From Prinsepia uniflora (taxonomy: Eukaryota > Streptophyta > Magnoliopsida > Rosales > Rosaceae): DNA of 64,000 nucleotides. The stretch covers positions 26,168,738-26,232,737 of the forward strand of contig CM064870.1 in the NCBI GenBank assembly GCA_032719365.1, written 5' to 3'. The notes under the pieces are model-generated. The model worked only from the letters and a program-made list of their open reading frames with translations. It was not told where the DNA came from and searched no databases. Position numbers and translations under genes: made by a program. Below, piece by piece: positions 20,221 to 31,929 of the stretch. Each line of letters starts with the position of its first letter. Position 1 is the first letter of the stretch.

Positions 20221-22305
20221 ACGAGGATGTGGAAATAAAAAATGGAGGCTAAGGACGGTGTAAACGCCCTGGATGGTGACTGAATTTTGGGCCGTGAAGA
20301 TCAAATCGAAAAGGTAAGGTTTTGTGCCGTTTTTCGTTGTTTTGATCACATGAATAGATTCCTAGGATTGAGACAAAGCTATAGGGATTAAAATGGAAGG
20401 AAATGGGCCGAAAACGTGTGAGGAATGGCAATGAACAGGTTTCACCGGTTCGGGTGGGCCGGAGTTGCAGAACTGGTCTGAACGGCCAGTCCAGGAGAGG
20501 TTGAAGATGAAGTCCCTAGGCGCGTGAGGCCCATGCGCAGTGCCTTTGGGCGGCACATGGGGGCGCGTGGGCTATTTTTTAGGGAAGTGTCCAACATGTG
20601 AAAACATCTATTCGATGTAACGAACATTTTGGGACTAATTTCGAGTCGATCGGACATCGTTTCAATGTAGTTCAGGATGTCCGAAAGTTTAGGATCAAAT
20701 TTAAATATGCTAAAAATCCCAGAAAATCAGGCGGCTTTAATGAGAGGTTATTAAGGTATTTAGTAACCCTCTAGTATGATTTGGATAGGTTTGGGAGGCC
20801 CGGGGATGACGATTGGCCCGGGAAAAACTTATGGCGCACGTATCGAGGCGCAGCTTGGACGGTACGTGAGTGGACCTTATTTTCTAAATTGTGATGCATG
20901 TATAACTATTTTATATGTTTTAAATACATATTTTTATATTCCATGAGTGCATATGATTTAATTATAATTATTGGTATTTTCGGAGGAAAATGCACCATTG
21001 CACGTAGTTCGAGGTTTCTGTTTTTATATGATGTTTGGGCTTCGACCAAGTGTACGACGTGCATATGTTTTACACAATTTATATGTGATTCCGAAAGTTT
21101 CATGGAGATGAGTGAAATCGAGGAACTGATTTACGATTTTGGAAGATTTCACGGAAGTACGTGAAATTGAGATTCGGACATGAGTCCTAATTGAAAGACA
21201 ATTTGAAAGGGGTTTTGGAAATATAGACTCGGGCATGAGACCCATTTGATTGGAAACCATTGGACTTGAAATCTATTTTATTTAATGAGTAATCGGGCTA
21301 GAGGCTCATTTGAGCTATATGATCGGGCTGGGAGGCCCATTGGTTTACGAATTCGGGCATGAGGCCCAGTTATGGTTTATAAACGTGATTTCGGGTCGAG
21401 GAACCATAAATGGATTTATGATGGTTCTCAGGCATGGCCCTTTGAACGATTTGAGATGATTTGTAAAACGGTTTTCCATATACCATCCTCACGAACGGAA
21501 GCTCTCCAGACGTCCCGTAGTATCCTAGAGTGGCGGGTTATCTCCTCCAGATGTCTCGTAGTATCCTGGAGTAGTCACAGGACATTGCCTACGAGGGGTC
21601 ATTGCACATAGCGATCGGTCCGTATAGTGACTCAGGAGCAGGATTGCTAGAGGTTAAAACCTCCCCCCAAGGAGGGTCATTGATCTGCTGGTCATTGACC
21701 TGGGTGGACCCTGGGGAGACTTGGGATTTGAGATCCCATGTAGTATATGTAGCTTGGAACCGTGATAGTGGTATTGATTATGAAATCTGGGATGTCAGGT
21801 ATCAGGGATGCCGAGGATTGGTTTTGGGCTGAGACCCATGTAAATTGGTTTTGGGCTAAGACCCACATGTATCGGATTTGGACTGAGTCCCTACTGATTT
21901 GGTTTTGGGCTGAGTTCCCACCTGGTTTGATTTACTATTTTGGGCTGAGTTCCCATATGCTTTGGTTTACGATTTTGGGCTAAGACCCTAATGGTTTGAT
22001 AACTGGTTTTCGAATGCGTGCATGCTTTTTAGTGAAGGGCATAAATGTCTTTTTTGTGAAATGTATTTTATAAATGATTGATTTTCGTCCACTCACAGCT
22101 TTCAATGGTTTTAATGCCCTTCAGGTTGATGGCGGATGCGGGCTGTAGCGGAGACCGAGACATCACACTCCTCCTCCGATCCTGGCACACTCTGAAAGCC
22201 CCGAACGGGCTGAGGTTGGAATTATCTCTTGTCTAACACTTCGTCTCATAAGGGAGCTGGCACGTCGCGCGTTAATCCCGGGGGGATTAGGAACAGGATC
22301 TGTCA
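20221..22305 (+). mobile_element. Remainder of the subfamily B solo LTR
   Basis: Holds the GC-rich block (about 20518-20570), cgtgagtggacc (20865-20876), the run of short hairpins (21170-21400 and 21825-21990), gtccactcac (22087-22096), ccttcag|gttgatgg and the terminus at 22305. No genes. Short ORFs here are LTR sequence. Confidence 0.8.
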
Positions 22306-22310
22306 TCGCA

Positions 22311-24870
22311 TGTTCCTTCCATTTCGGGTGTTAAATACTTTCTCACCATCGTTGACGACTACACTAGGAGCACATGAGTTTAGTTGATGAAATACAAATA
22401 TGACACACAACAGCTCCTCATGTAGTTTGTTCATTTGGTCGAAACAATTCAACACCAAAGTCAAAATGATTCGAAGCGACAGTGGCCCTGAATTTAATCT
22501 TGACAATTTTTATGCCAACAAAGGTATTTTCCACCAAACCTGCTGCGTTAACACACCACAACAAAATGGTGTCGCTGAACGTAAGCATCACCACTTACTA
22601 AATGTCGCTCGAGCTCATCTTTTTCAAGCCAACATGCCAAAACTTTTTTGGGGGGGATGCCATACTTGCCTCAACTTACCTTATTAATCGTACACCCACA
22701 CTTCTTCTTCAAGGAAAAACCCCCTATGAAAAATTATTCCACAAAGCCCCCACTTACAAGTTTTTGGTTGTCTATGTTTTGCCTCCACTCACGCACACAA
22801 ACCTTCCAAATTTGATCCTCGTGCCCATCGTTGTGTCTTTCTTGGGTATCCATATGGTAAAAAAGGTTATCGATTATTCGATCTTCAACTCAACAAACCC
22901 TTTGTCTCACGGGACGTGACTTTTTTCGAAGACCACTTCCCTTATCAGTCAAACACTTCTGCTGCTTCCACACCGTCCCTTATTCCCACCACCTCCCTAT
23001 CACAATTTGATATGGAAATGTTCCATACTATCTCTCTGATGCCCGCCGACCCTCCCAACCCCACCTCTACACCACCTTCAGACACATTACTCTCATCTCT
23101 CACACTTTCACCTCTTCACACATTACCCTCACCTCTCACACCTACCACCCCTGTCATCTCTTCCCCCTCCCCACCAATTGCAGCCCCGCCCACTCAACTC
23201 GCCGTAGCACATGGCCCACACACCCTCCACCTTTTTGCAGGACTTTCACGTTGAGATCTCTCTCTCTCGTCCCGACCTGCCCCTGCATCTTCTACGAACG
23301 GGGTTCAGTCTCTTTCAGGTACTTCCCATCCCCTTTCTACTTATTTCTCCTATGAATGTCTCTCTCCTCACCATAAAGCCTATACCACTAATCTCTCCCT
23401 CCTCCGAGAACTTACCAGTTTTTTACAGGCAGTCAGAGATCCACATTGGCGAGAGGCTATGTAGCGTGAAATTGCTGCTCTTCAAGCCAACCATACCTGG
23501 AAACTCGTGCCCCCAGTACTACATAAACGACCCATTGGATGCAAATGGGTTTACAAGCTTAAGCTTAACCCTGATGGAACTATCAAAAGGTACAAGGCAC
23601 GTCTTGTTGCTAAAGGCTATAGTCAAATTGAGGGCATCGATTACCGTGAAACTTTCACTTTTGTGGCCAAGTTAACCACAAGTCATGTGCTTCTTAGTGT
23701 TGTTGTTGTGCACAGTTGGCACCTTCATCAACTAGATGTGAATAATGCCTTCTTACATGGAAATTTAGACGAGGATATATAAATGACCTTGCCCCCTTGA
23801 TCCGGACGAAAAAGGGAGACTTGAGTCTGCAAATTAAATAAATCTCTCTACGGTTTAAAGCAAGCTTCGAGGCAATGGTTTATTAAGTTATCCCATGCTC
23901 TCAAGGCTACTGGATTCCAACAATCATGGTCTGATTATTCACTATTCGTCTGAAGTCGTCATGGTAACTTCATTGCCTTACTTGTCTACGTTGATGATGT
24001 GATATTAGCAGGAAATAATTTGCATGAAATTGAAGAAACCAAGTAGTTTCTTTCTCAGCGTTTCAAACTGAAAGACTTGGGGCACCTCAAATATTTCTTG
24101 GGAATAGAGGTTGCACGATCGAAGGGTGGGATTACTCTATGCCAACGAAAATACGCACTAGAAATATTGGATAATGCTGGATTCCTAGGGGTTAAGCCTT
24201 CTCGATTCCCTGTGGATCAAAATTTGTCTCTCACACAGATGGAAGGCAAGGAGTTGAATGATCCCTCATCATATAGACGGCTTGTGGGCAGGTTAATATA
24301 ATTGAACATAACAAGGCCCGACTTGGCTTATGCAGTTCACATGCTAAGTCAGTTCATGGAGAAACCTCGGCAACCACTTATGGAGGTTGAACACAAGGTC
24401 CTCAAGTACATTAAGCAAGCACCTAGACAAGGAATCTTCCTTCCTTCCACTGGTTCATTGTAATTACAAGCATTTTGTGACGCCGATTGGGCTAGATGCA
24501 GAGATACTAGAATCGATAATGGGGTACTATGTCTTGCTTGGCCAAGCACCCATTTCTTGGAAAACTAAGAAGCAGACGAAGAATATTTTAAAGGACCTAA
24601 GAGTGAATCAGCCACAACCAGTCAAGTTATTTTGTGACAATCAAGCGACATTACACATCGCTTCAAGCCCTGTATTCCATGAATGAACGAAGCACATAGA
24701 GATCGATTATCATCTAGCACGAGAGAAGATCCAAGAAGGAATTATATGAATGGCTTAAGGACAAGCGCACAACCAGCCGATATATTCACCAAGCCGTTGA
24801 GTTCAACACAGTTCGAAGTTTTACTTAGCAAGTTGGGTGTCATTAACATACACTCCAATTTAAGGGGGAG
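22311..24870 (+). pseudogene. Ty1/Copia integrase, reverse transcriptase and RNase H, broken
   Basis: 3' half of the Copia polyprotein. The integrase core shows TIVDDYTR (near 22350), RSDSGPEF (D at 22478-22480) and NGVAERKH (E at 22577-22579), with about 32 residues between the last two acids, slightly fewer than the usual 35. A proline/serine/threonine-rich linker lies at about 22930-23230. The RT begins near 23505 (PIGCKWVYKLK) and has QLDVNNAFLHG (about 23725-23760), SLYGLKQA and the catalytic YVDD at 23987-23998. The RNase H part includes the CDADWA-like region (about 24475) and CDNQATLHIA (about 24634). Several frameshifts and stops (for example near 22380, 22445, 23460, 23780, 24300 and 24685) disable it. 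Lineage within Copia is not assigned. Confidence 0.92.
24860..24870 (+). other. Polypurine tract of the Copia element
   Basis: ttaagggggag directly precedes the 3' LTR start (tgttaagg, 24871), as expected for plus-strand priming. Confidence 0.8.
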
Positions 24871-25137
24871 TGTTAAGGAAAGTATCTCTACAGATTAGTC
24901 AATATTGTGAATTGATATTGTAAGACCCGGTCTTGGAAGCAAGAACGGTGAGCAAGACCCGTGAGCTTGAGAAGCAAGAACGGTGAGCAAGACCCGTGAG
25001 CTTGGAAAGGTAAGATCGGTGAACGATACCACATCGCTCGGGGAGGGAAATGTGAAGTACCTTATATGTGTGGGCACGTATTTATCTAATACAAGGCCTT
25101 TTGAGAGCTCAGTGGCTTTGGGGGGGATTGGAACTCC

Positions 25138-25204
25138 AAAGTTAAGCGAGTTGAGGCTGGTGCAATCCCATGATGGGTGACCTACTGGGAAGTTGCACGT
25201 GAGC
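25138..25204 (+). promoter_or_regulatory. 5S-rRNA-like pol III promoter block, Cassandra LTR1
   Basis: Contains agttaagcg (box A-like) and gatgggtgacctactgggaa (box C-like), in the order and spacing of the 5S rRNA internal promoter. In Cassandra this captured block is thought to drive pol III transcription. It is not a 5S gene: only the promoter-like part is present and it lies inside the LTR. Confidence 0.85.
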
Positions 25205-25529
25205 TCCCGAAAACAAAACCGTGAGGGCTGGGCCCAAAGCGGACAATATTATGTTAGATGGGCCGGGTCGTGACAGAATGGTATCAGAGCTGGACCCTGA
25301 CCGGAAGTGTACCAGTGAGGACGCTGGGCCCCAAGGGGGGTGGATTGTAAGACCCGGTCTTGGAAGCAAGAACGGTGAGCAAGACCCGTGAGTTTGGAAA
25401 GGTAAGATCGGTGAACGATCTCACATCGCTCGGGGAGGGAAAGGTGAAGTACCTTATATGTGTGGGCATGTATCTATCTAACACAAGGCCTTTTGGGAGC
25501 TCAGTGGCTTTGGGGGGGATTGGAACCCG

Positions 25530-25594
25530 AAAGTTAAGCGAGTTGAGGCTGGTACAATCCCATGATGGGTGACCTACTGGAAATTGCACGTGAG
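25530..25594 (+). promoter_or_regulatory. 5S-rRNA-like block, Cassandra LTR2
   Basis: Second copy of the 5S-like block. One or two bases differ in the box C-like part (ctggaaattg instead of ctgggaagttg), so this copy may be weaker. Confidence 0.82.
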
Positions 25595-26450
25595 CTCCCG
25601 AAAACAAAACCGTGAGGACTGGACCCAAAGCAGACAATATTATGTTAGATGGCCGGGTCGTGACAGATATTGTAGTTATTCACTTCCTTATATAGCTTAT
25701 GATCAAGCCTCGTTGTAGGCTATAATTTACGACCCCATTGACTAAATCATTGTATAAAGCTGTAAACCTAGTGGCTGAATAATGCAGAAAATTCATCCCA
25801 TTCCATGTTTTTTCTATGAAACATCACCAGCCTAGGTCATCGACCTTTATCGATGCATATACTTACAGACTGAAACCTTTCGATCTTTAACTTATGTGCC
25901 TTTGTCTTTTACCACCAGCATTTTCTATATTACTCTGTGCATCAATTTAATAATCCCCAGAACCAAATAAGGAGATTAAAGAGGAAATTAAACTGAATAA
26001 GCCAGCCAACATACAGAATTAGAACACAGCTAAAATTAATGCAGAGTCACAAGAAGAAATTATCAAGTAAATAAACTAACCCAGAATAAAAAATTAAGCC
26101 ATTACAAACAGACTTGGTTTGTTGAGAATTGTATCGTATTTGTTTATAAATTCACCCAAACAAAAACTGGCCTATCAATTACACACAAAGCCGAGGCTAA
26201 TTGAAGTCGATCGGAGACCGCATGCACAATTATACATATTGGGAATTTCATAAACAGCTTGATTTTTCTGACATAAATTACGGCAAATTAGGAACCAAAA
26301 TTGTATAAAGAACCAGATTACAAATGCAGTCATGTACGTGCTAAGACTCTACTAAGTCTCTGTACGATAGACGCAAAGAATTAGAGAGAATTGAGTTGAT
26401 GTGGACGGAAACTACAAGAATTGAGTTTTTGTGAGTTGAGACCTCCATCG

Positions 26451-26476
26451 TTTCTTTTCTTTTCTTTTCTTTTCTT
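26451..26476. repeat. (tttct)n-type microsatellite
   Basis: Five contiguous ttttc/tttct units between ccatcg and ttcgttg. Confidence 0.85.
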
Positions 26477-26780
26477 CGTTGTTTTGACTTTTGTTATTTA
26501 TATTTTTCATTTTATAAGCCATCTATACTCTCAAATTAATTAGATCCCTTTAAAATTTTATAATTTTGAATACATATGAATTTACGTGAAAATTCTTGAG
26601 AACTTAATTGAATACACTAGAATTTAGGGGGACATTTTTTACGTTATTAAAATTCTCTAAAATTCCAAATTGAATACCTCCGAACTTTTTAAATGTTTTT
26701 TAAAACACTAAAATTTCTTATTGAATATATGTGCATTTTTAATCGGTTTCAAAATCATTTACAATTCCAAATTGAATACA

Positions 26781-26905
26781 CCCCCTAACAATTTGTTTTA
26801 GGAGACCAAAATTATGATATTACAATGTTTTTTTAACAATTATCCCCCTAAGAATTTGTTTTAGGAGACCAAAATTATGATATTACAATGTTTTTTAACA
26901 ATTAC
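26781..26905. repeat. About 63-bp direct tandem duplication
   Basis: Units 26781-26843 and 26844-26905 both read ccccta(a/c)...ttgttttaggagacc...ttaacaatta, with one or two differences and a T-run length change. A further partial copy (atgttttaggagacca) follows at about 26907. Confidence 0.85.
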
Positions 26906-27835
26906 AATGTTTTAGGAGACCACTAATTCAAGTCGACATCCTTTCTAGGACAAATTTAAACTCTCTGGATGAGATATGAATTTTGTATTTGATAGTCATT
27001 TATCATATACACATTCATCAGAATTGAGTTTTATTGTTTTATTTTTTTCTTTCAATTCGAAATAGGAATTCTTTGAATTGAATGATTAATTGTGCATTAA
27101 GCATGACAAAGATGGATTAAAGAAGCTTCTTCATTTGCTTGGAACTAAAAACAAGTAAAGTGGGATTAATTAGTGACTGATTTGTCTGAGATCAGGTAGC
27201 ACTTGGATTGAAGGTAGGTTATTTCTTAATTAACAATCTTCACTTTTGGCACTAGGCAGAGGCTGCCTGCAACTAAAGTAAATGCAAATGCCCTTTTCTA
27301 TTTTTTATTTTATTTTTTTTAATCGAGCCATTGGATGTTCATGTGCCAATTGCAATGTGTTAAGCTCACCTTCTGAAGTTGACCATCGCCAACTAAAATA
27401 CTATTTCTTTTCGTTTTTGACGTTCGTCTCCACAATTTTAGTCATTTTCACGGTGGGGGGTTTTTTCATAAAGCTAATATTTTCTTATTTTCAATTGGCT
27501 TTTTACTTCTATTATTGCTTGAATACGTCATTCCATCTTAGTTTTTCTTTGAACTAAATTCTGTCTCACGTACCTACTAAACATGACACAAACATGGCTT
27601 CTCTCAGTAAGGTTACTCCAATTTCGTTCGATCAATTTAATATCTATTAAATTTCGTTAAATCAACTGAGGTAGCATAATAAGATTCCTAGGTAGCTTCG
27701 TCTTAGCTTCACACATATCCTTTTAAATCATTTAATCAAATTTGGTTGATGACATTATAATGATAAATTAGAAATTGAAATTTTTTGAATACGATATATA
27801 TATATATTTATAATTTTCAAAATGACACTAGATGT

Positions 27836-28256
27836 TCCTAGAGCAGTTGATTGGGCCTAGCGCATAAGAGGTTAGGCGAGGCTTATACGACTATTTTAAT
27901 AGAAAATTCAATAAATTAATACTATCAAATAATTTTAGAATAAAAATTAATCATCTAGATAAATAAATTGAATTCGGAATCATAAATGTTGAAAATGTAA
28001 GCTTTTTATTAATTTATTATACAATATTTTTAGGTTCCTTATTTTATTATCTTTCTTTTATTTTATTTTAATTATTATCTTTCTTTTAATTAACTAAGTA
28101 TTTAATAATATAACTATATATATATATAAAATCTAAATTTGGTTTACAAATTAAAAGAATTTACAAGTAAATCCACTTAAGCGCTTAGTCAATATACGAA
28201 GCGGTTATTGACTTTCGAGTACCTAATAGTCGCTTAGACAGACTACATAACTGTCA
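27836..28256. mobile_element. Possible MITE-like element
   Basis: A roughly 420-bp AT-rich segment. Its ends contain loosely inverted GC-richer pieces (gggcctagcgcataagaggt on the left; the reverse complement of aagcgcttagtc and gtcgcttagacagactac on the right). The terminal match is imperfect and I found no clear TSD, so this is tentative. Confidence 0.28.
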
Positions 28257-28984
28257 ATTTGAACAGTATATATATAAACAACTCAATAAATTAAAAGGAT
28301 AAAAGAAAGAATGCCCAAGAAGCAACATCCAAATATTATTTTTTATGTACTTTTAATCAACAAAAGCACACTCAAGAACAAAACCCAACTCCATGGTGAG
28401 TAGTTCAGCCTTCAGTGAGAGAAATATTTAGCAAATTGTCATTTTCTTTGTATTTTAAAATTGGATATTGCAAATAGATATTGAACAAAGCATTGACTCT
28501 TGGAAAGGACGAAGGAGTGCAAATGCGTATGAATGAGTAAGTAAAGGACTCCTCCAACCACCCAACGGCCATTCCCCTGAAAAACAACAAAAACCACTCA
28601 AACCGCCAATCTCATTATTTTTCTATTTGTATTTTGTGTTTGTTTTGCGACTATGATTATTTATATAAGATGTCAAACCACTAATGCGATGGGTTATTTC
28701 ACTTTTGCCAACCACTAGTTGGGTCTACTGTACGCCGCAATGCATGGGATCTTGACCTCCAAAGTTCAAACCCTAGAGAGAAAATCAAGGCACACAGAGT
28801 GGCATTTCAAAACCATTGATAATTATGACGTCTCCTCCAAATATGGATTTCATGTAAAATACAAAACCCAGGGCAACTGCTCCGAGAAGCCGCATCTGCT
28901 ACCTCTGCATATCTGTGTGATTATTTTTTTTTATTAGTGAAGTATTTTTTATTTTTTAATTAGATATCTCATATAGAACTGATG

Positions 28985-29496
28985 AGTAGTTCTGGGCATA
29001 TGGAACCGAAAAATCAAAATCATACCGTTTCGGATCATACCATACTGGAAAAAATACCGAATAGTTAAATCGCTAAAATACCGGTACCGTACCGGTTAGG
29101 TTTGGTACGGTTTCGGTATTGAGGTTTTGGAAAACCGTCTCGTACCGATACTGAACCGAATTAGCATTTCTTTAAATCTTAGTAGGTGCAAATCGTGTAA
29201 TCATATGCATGTTTACTGGTTAAATTGATCCATGCTTAATAATAAATCACATACACCAAAGAAGAAACAATGCTATGTATTGTTTAAATTAGATTATATT
29301 CGATGGTAAATCACTGTGATATTTTAAGGGAAATTGAGGCTGATATTTTTTTTTTCTAGCTATCATTCATTCCAAAATAGAAAGTTAGAACTTTGAATTG
29401 GTTCCAGTGTGTCTTGGATGGCTGGATAGGTTCAAACACATAGGTTTATGAGAAGGTTTGTTTCGTGGATTATTCAATCACTGGACTTTGAGTGAG

Positions 29497-29529
<33 letters not shown>

Positions 29530-29893
29530 TGAGAACTTTGAGTGAGGTTATATTGGAAAGTTTTGTCATTGTCCAAACTAGCATAATCATGTTCAAATGG
29601 TAATCTTTGTCGGAAATATGGCATTCATGGCTTAGTTTCTGTTTAGGAATTTTTATGACGTTATTGAAATAGCCATTTTTTTACTTTCTATTTTGTTATT
29701 TATATTTTTTTCTATAAATTCTGGTTTAATTTTTTGTTGAGTAATTTTGGCTCAAAACTGAAACTGTACTGAATACAATTGATACGGTACGGTACGGTAT
29801 CAATTTCATATTTTGAAATACCGAACCGGTTAAAATAACTTGATACGATTTCGATATTACCTTCATACCGAATCATCCCGAATCATGCCCAAC
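28985..29893. mobile_element. Possible non-autonomous hAT-like DNA transposon
   Basis: Both ends carry opposite-facing gggcat termini, followed inward by runs of ataccg/ggtacggt motifs (29020-29160 and 29770-29885 in inverted relation). Flanks tgatgagtag (28980-28989) and tgataagtag (29898-29907) may be a diverged target duplication. No transposase is visible; the interior contains the poly(T) insertion at 29498-29534. hAT assignment is a guess. Confidence 0.4.
29485..29547 (-). mobile_element. Tiny poly(A) retro-insertion, minus strand
   Basis: actttgagtgagg occurs at 29485-29497 and again at 29535-29547. Between them lies one g, 28 T and acctgaga. Read on the minus strand this is eight bases plus a poly(A) tail flanked by a 13-bp target duplication, the footprint of an extremely 5'-truncated LINE/SINE-type insertion. 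Confidence 0.7.
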
Positions 29894-31117
29894 GGTAATG
29901 ATAAGTAGGTGACATTGTTGGGGCTCTTCCTCTTCCCAGTCCCCACTCTGGCACGTACTCCCCATTCAATTATTATACAGTAATTAAAAAACTGCATCAA
30001 ATGAAACAAGCAACTCTGCAAAGTCATAAAGTCAAGAGTCTCTCCATACATAACATGCCAATCGATCCCTCTTTATTATATATATGTATCATCGATCGTC
30101 ACCCTTTTGGAGTTGCCGCCTACTTTTTCAAGAGCAATGCACATGGTGTATATAAATTGCCACAAAGGACACACTTTCAATGAAATGCTAAGTGGACGGG
30201 GCCGACAATAATGCATGTTTTTTAATTTTATTACCATGTAGGAGAAATTTTTAAAAATTATTTATATAATATGTTATTAAAATTTAAATTTAAAACTAAT
30301 AATATTATCTACAAATCAAACTAGACTCACTTATTATAACTACTTATGTATATTCATAATTTAGAGGAAATTGATGCCCCGATTCATAATTAATTAAGTA
30401 AGTTATTCAAAATCATCAATAAGTCCAAGAGAAAGTTTGCTTATCACTACTCCATGGCAAAACCAATAATCACCTTTTGTCTCGATCACTAAAGTTTTCC
30501 TCCCAATCGCCTATCTTTTCCCATTGTTAGGTGTATATATGAACAATAGCTTTCCTGTCACTTTGAGCGTACGTAATTAAAGAATGATATACGTACATCA
30601 TCCATTTTATCCAAGTTTTTTTTTTGAATTCCCTAACTTGTGTTTGCTTTACGGTTCATATAGAAATGTTCCACATAACTTTCCGACTTGACATTTTTTG
30701 ATCTATTTTGTGACAGTGGAGATGTGAAAATTTAAGAAAATAAAATCATGCGTATAATATATATATATATATATACACGCAGATATATGAAAGAAATTTT
30801 AAAAAGACATATTTCATAAAATAACGATTGATTGGCCTCTAATTTATCATGACACATTCATATCATCCTTATAATTTTTGGTTGCACGAGAAGGTACATG
30901 ACAATTACATTTGCTAATCAATTAATTATGTCATAGCCTGCCATTACTGGACAAGCAACTAATTAATAGACTAAATACCTTCATCGATGAACAAGTCTAA
31001 CAATGCTTATTTAAATTTCAAATGAGTCACATAATCTCAGGAAAATATGTCATTTTTAATACTGTTCATAATCCTTTTTGATTTTATTGTATTTTAACGA
31101 GCATCCATGATGCATTG

Positions 31118-31136
31118 AACTTAGAGGTGTAGGTTG

Positions 31137-31176
<40 letters not shown>

Positions 31177-31186
31177 TAGAGGTGTA
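31118..31186 (+). mobile_element. Tiny poly(A) retro-insertion, plus strand
   Basis: aacttagaggtgta occurs at 31118-31131 and again at 31173-31186. The intervening DNA is only ggttggc followed by 34 A (31139-31172). It has the same architecture as 29485-29547 but the opposite orientation and a different target. Confidence 0.75.
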
Positions 31187-31929
31187 AAATATTGGTGCTT
31201 ACTATAGGCTTGGTAGTGAATTGGATTTTTTTAATGGAAACGATTCCAAGTTTTTCTTGTTCTACTTCCTGAACATGATGGCATGAATATTTATATACAT
31301 AAAGGCGGAGGATACAAAATATGCTGAGAGAGAGGGAGAAACAAGTTGGCTTATTTTTATTATGTTCCTATTTGGTTTGTTTATTGGTCGATGATAGACA
31401 TGTAGCCGAATTGCGTTGCTCGGCTTCCAGGTTTTTGGTTCGGACCATCTCCATTCCTCACTTCGATCTTGCTTCGGATTCGCCATCGCCATACGACTAC
31501 TTTAGGCATTCGCCAGCTTTACTCCAAAAAGCTCTTAATTATATAAACCCAAATTTGGGAGAGCACATCACTATGGAGATATATCATATATCTATATATA
31601 TATATTCAGTTAGAAGGGCTTTTTTATTGAACCCTAAAAATACTCCTGTAAAACTAATTTATTTAAAAATTGATGATTTAATAAGTGAGAGGAAAATATT
31701 AAAAATATGTTAAATTTTTCATAGTCTTCAAAATATATTTACTCAAATTTATTCAAAAATGAAAATTTTAAAAGTGAGGTTAAAATAGTAAAAATAAAAA
31801 TATATTAATTAACGAGAAAACTAAGCTCTTGCCATCGGCTAACATGTGTGTTAAATTTTCTTATTAAAAAAATTAAAATAAAATAAATAATATTATTTTT
31901 TATTTAAATTTTCATATAACATGTGTGTT

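Larger units (their letters stand above)
8026..22305 (+). mobile_element. Composite insertion: subfamily B solo LTR with three nested elements
   Basis: The outer unit starts tgtaacgacccgtccc (8026) and ends ggatctgtca (22305), flanked by a perfect TSD tcgca (8021-8025, 22306-22310). Without the nested DNA the LTR is about 2.76 kb, close to the 2840-bp copy at 4915-7754. No primer site or internal domain belongs to this layer, so it is a solo LTR. Its own sequence is 8026-8696 and, after a local duplication, about 20218-22305. Inside are a family C LTR (8697-19815), a complete gene-less element (10109-19423) and a second family C LTR (15671-17679). Confidence 0.85.
24919..25665 (+). mobile_element. 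Cassandra TRIM element (5S-RNA-like LTRs)
   Basis: A 747-bp terminal-repeat retrotransposon in miniature inserted in the Copia LTR, with a perfect TSD gatat (24914-24918, 25666-25670). LTR1 is 24919-25275, LTR2 is 25346-25665, and the 70-bp interior begins with primer site tggtatcagagc and ends ccaaggggggtggat. LTR1 has an extra tandem copy of about 35 bp (24936-24970 and 24971-25005). No coding capacity. The 5S-like block in both LTRs is diagnostic of Cassandra. Confidence 0.93.
24871..25823 (+). repeat. Copia 3' LTR, interrupted by Cassandra
   Basis: The LTR starts tgttaaggaaag (24871) right after the polypurine tract. A TATA-like tatatag (25689-25695) lies in its second part, and a probable end tgaaaca falls near 25823. 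Without the Cassandra insertion (24919-25665) and one TSD it is about 200 bp. The end is uncertain because the 5' LTR lies outside the window. Confidence 0.7.
25824..31929. other. AT-rich, lower-copy intergenic stretch without a supported gene
   Basis: About 6.1 kb with base composition unlike the flanking LTR nests. Visible content: a tttc-rich microsatellite (26451-26476), a roughly 63-bp tandem duplication (26781-26905), AT runs near 27795, 28115, 30755 and 31585, candidate small DNA transposons (27836-28256, 28985-29893) and two tiny poly(A) or poly(T) insertions with target duplications. ORFs of 60-130 codons (for example 27282-27557, 28719-28937 and 31321-31713) have no domain I recognise and no codon-use or splice context that supports them. 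A weakly conserved gene or exon cannot be excluded. Confidence 0.6.

Noticed and set aside
25138..25204. A 5S rRNA gene
   Set aside because: Only the internal-promoter-like part is present, inside paired LTRs with a primer site and TSD; it is Cassandra.
28719..28937. A possible host exon (72 codons)
   Set aside because: Reads smoothly but has no domain I recognise and no clear splice or promoter context; a transcript map or homology search would be needed.
31321..31713. 130-codon ORF in the AT-rich stretch
   Set aside because: No recognisable domain, crosses an AT microsatellite and has no supporting context.
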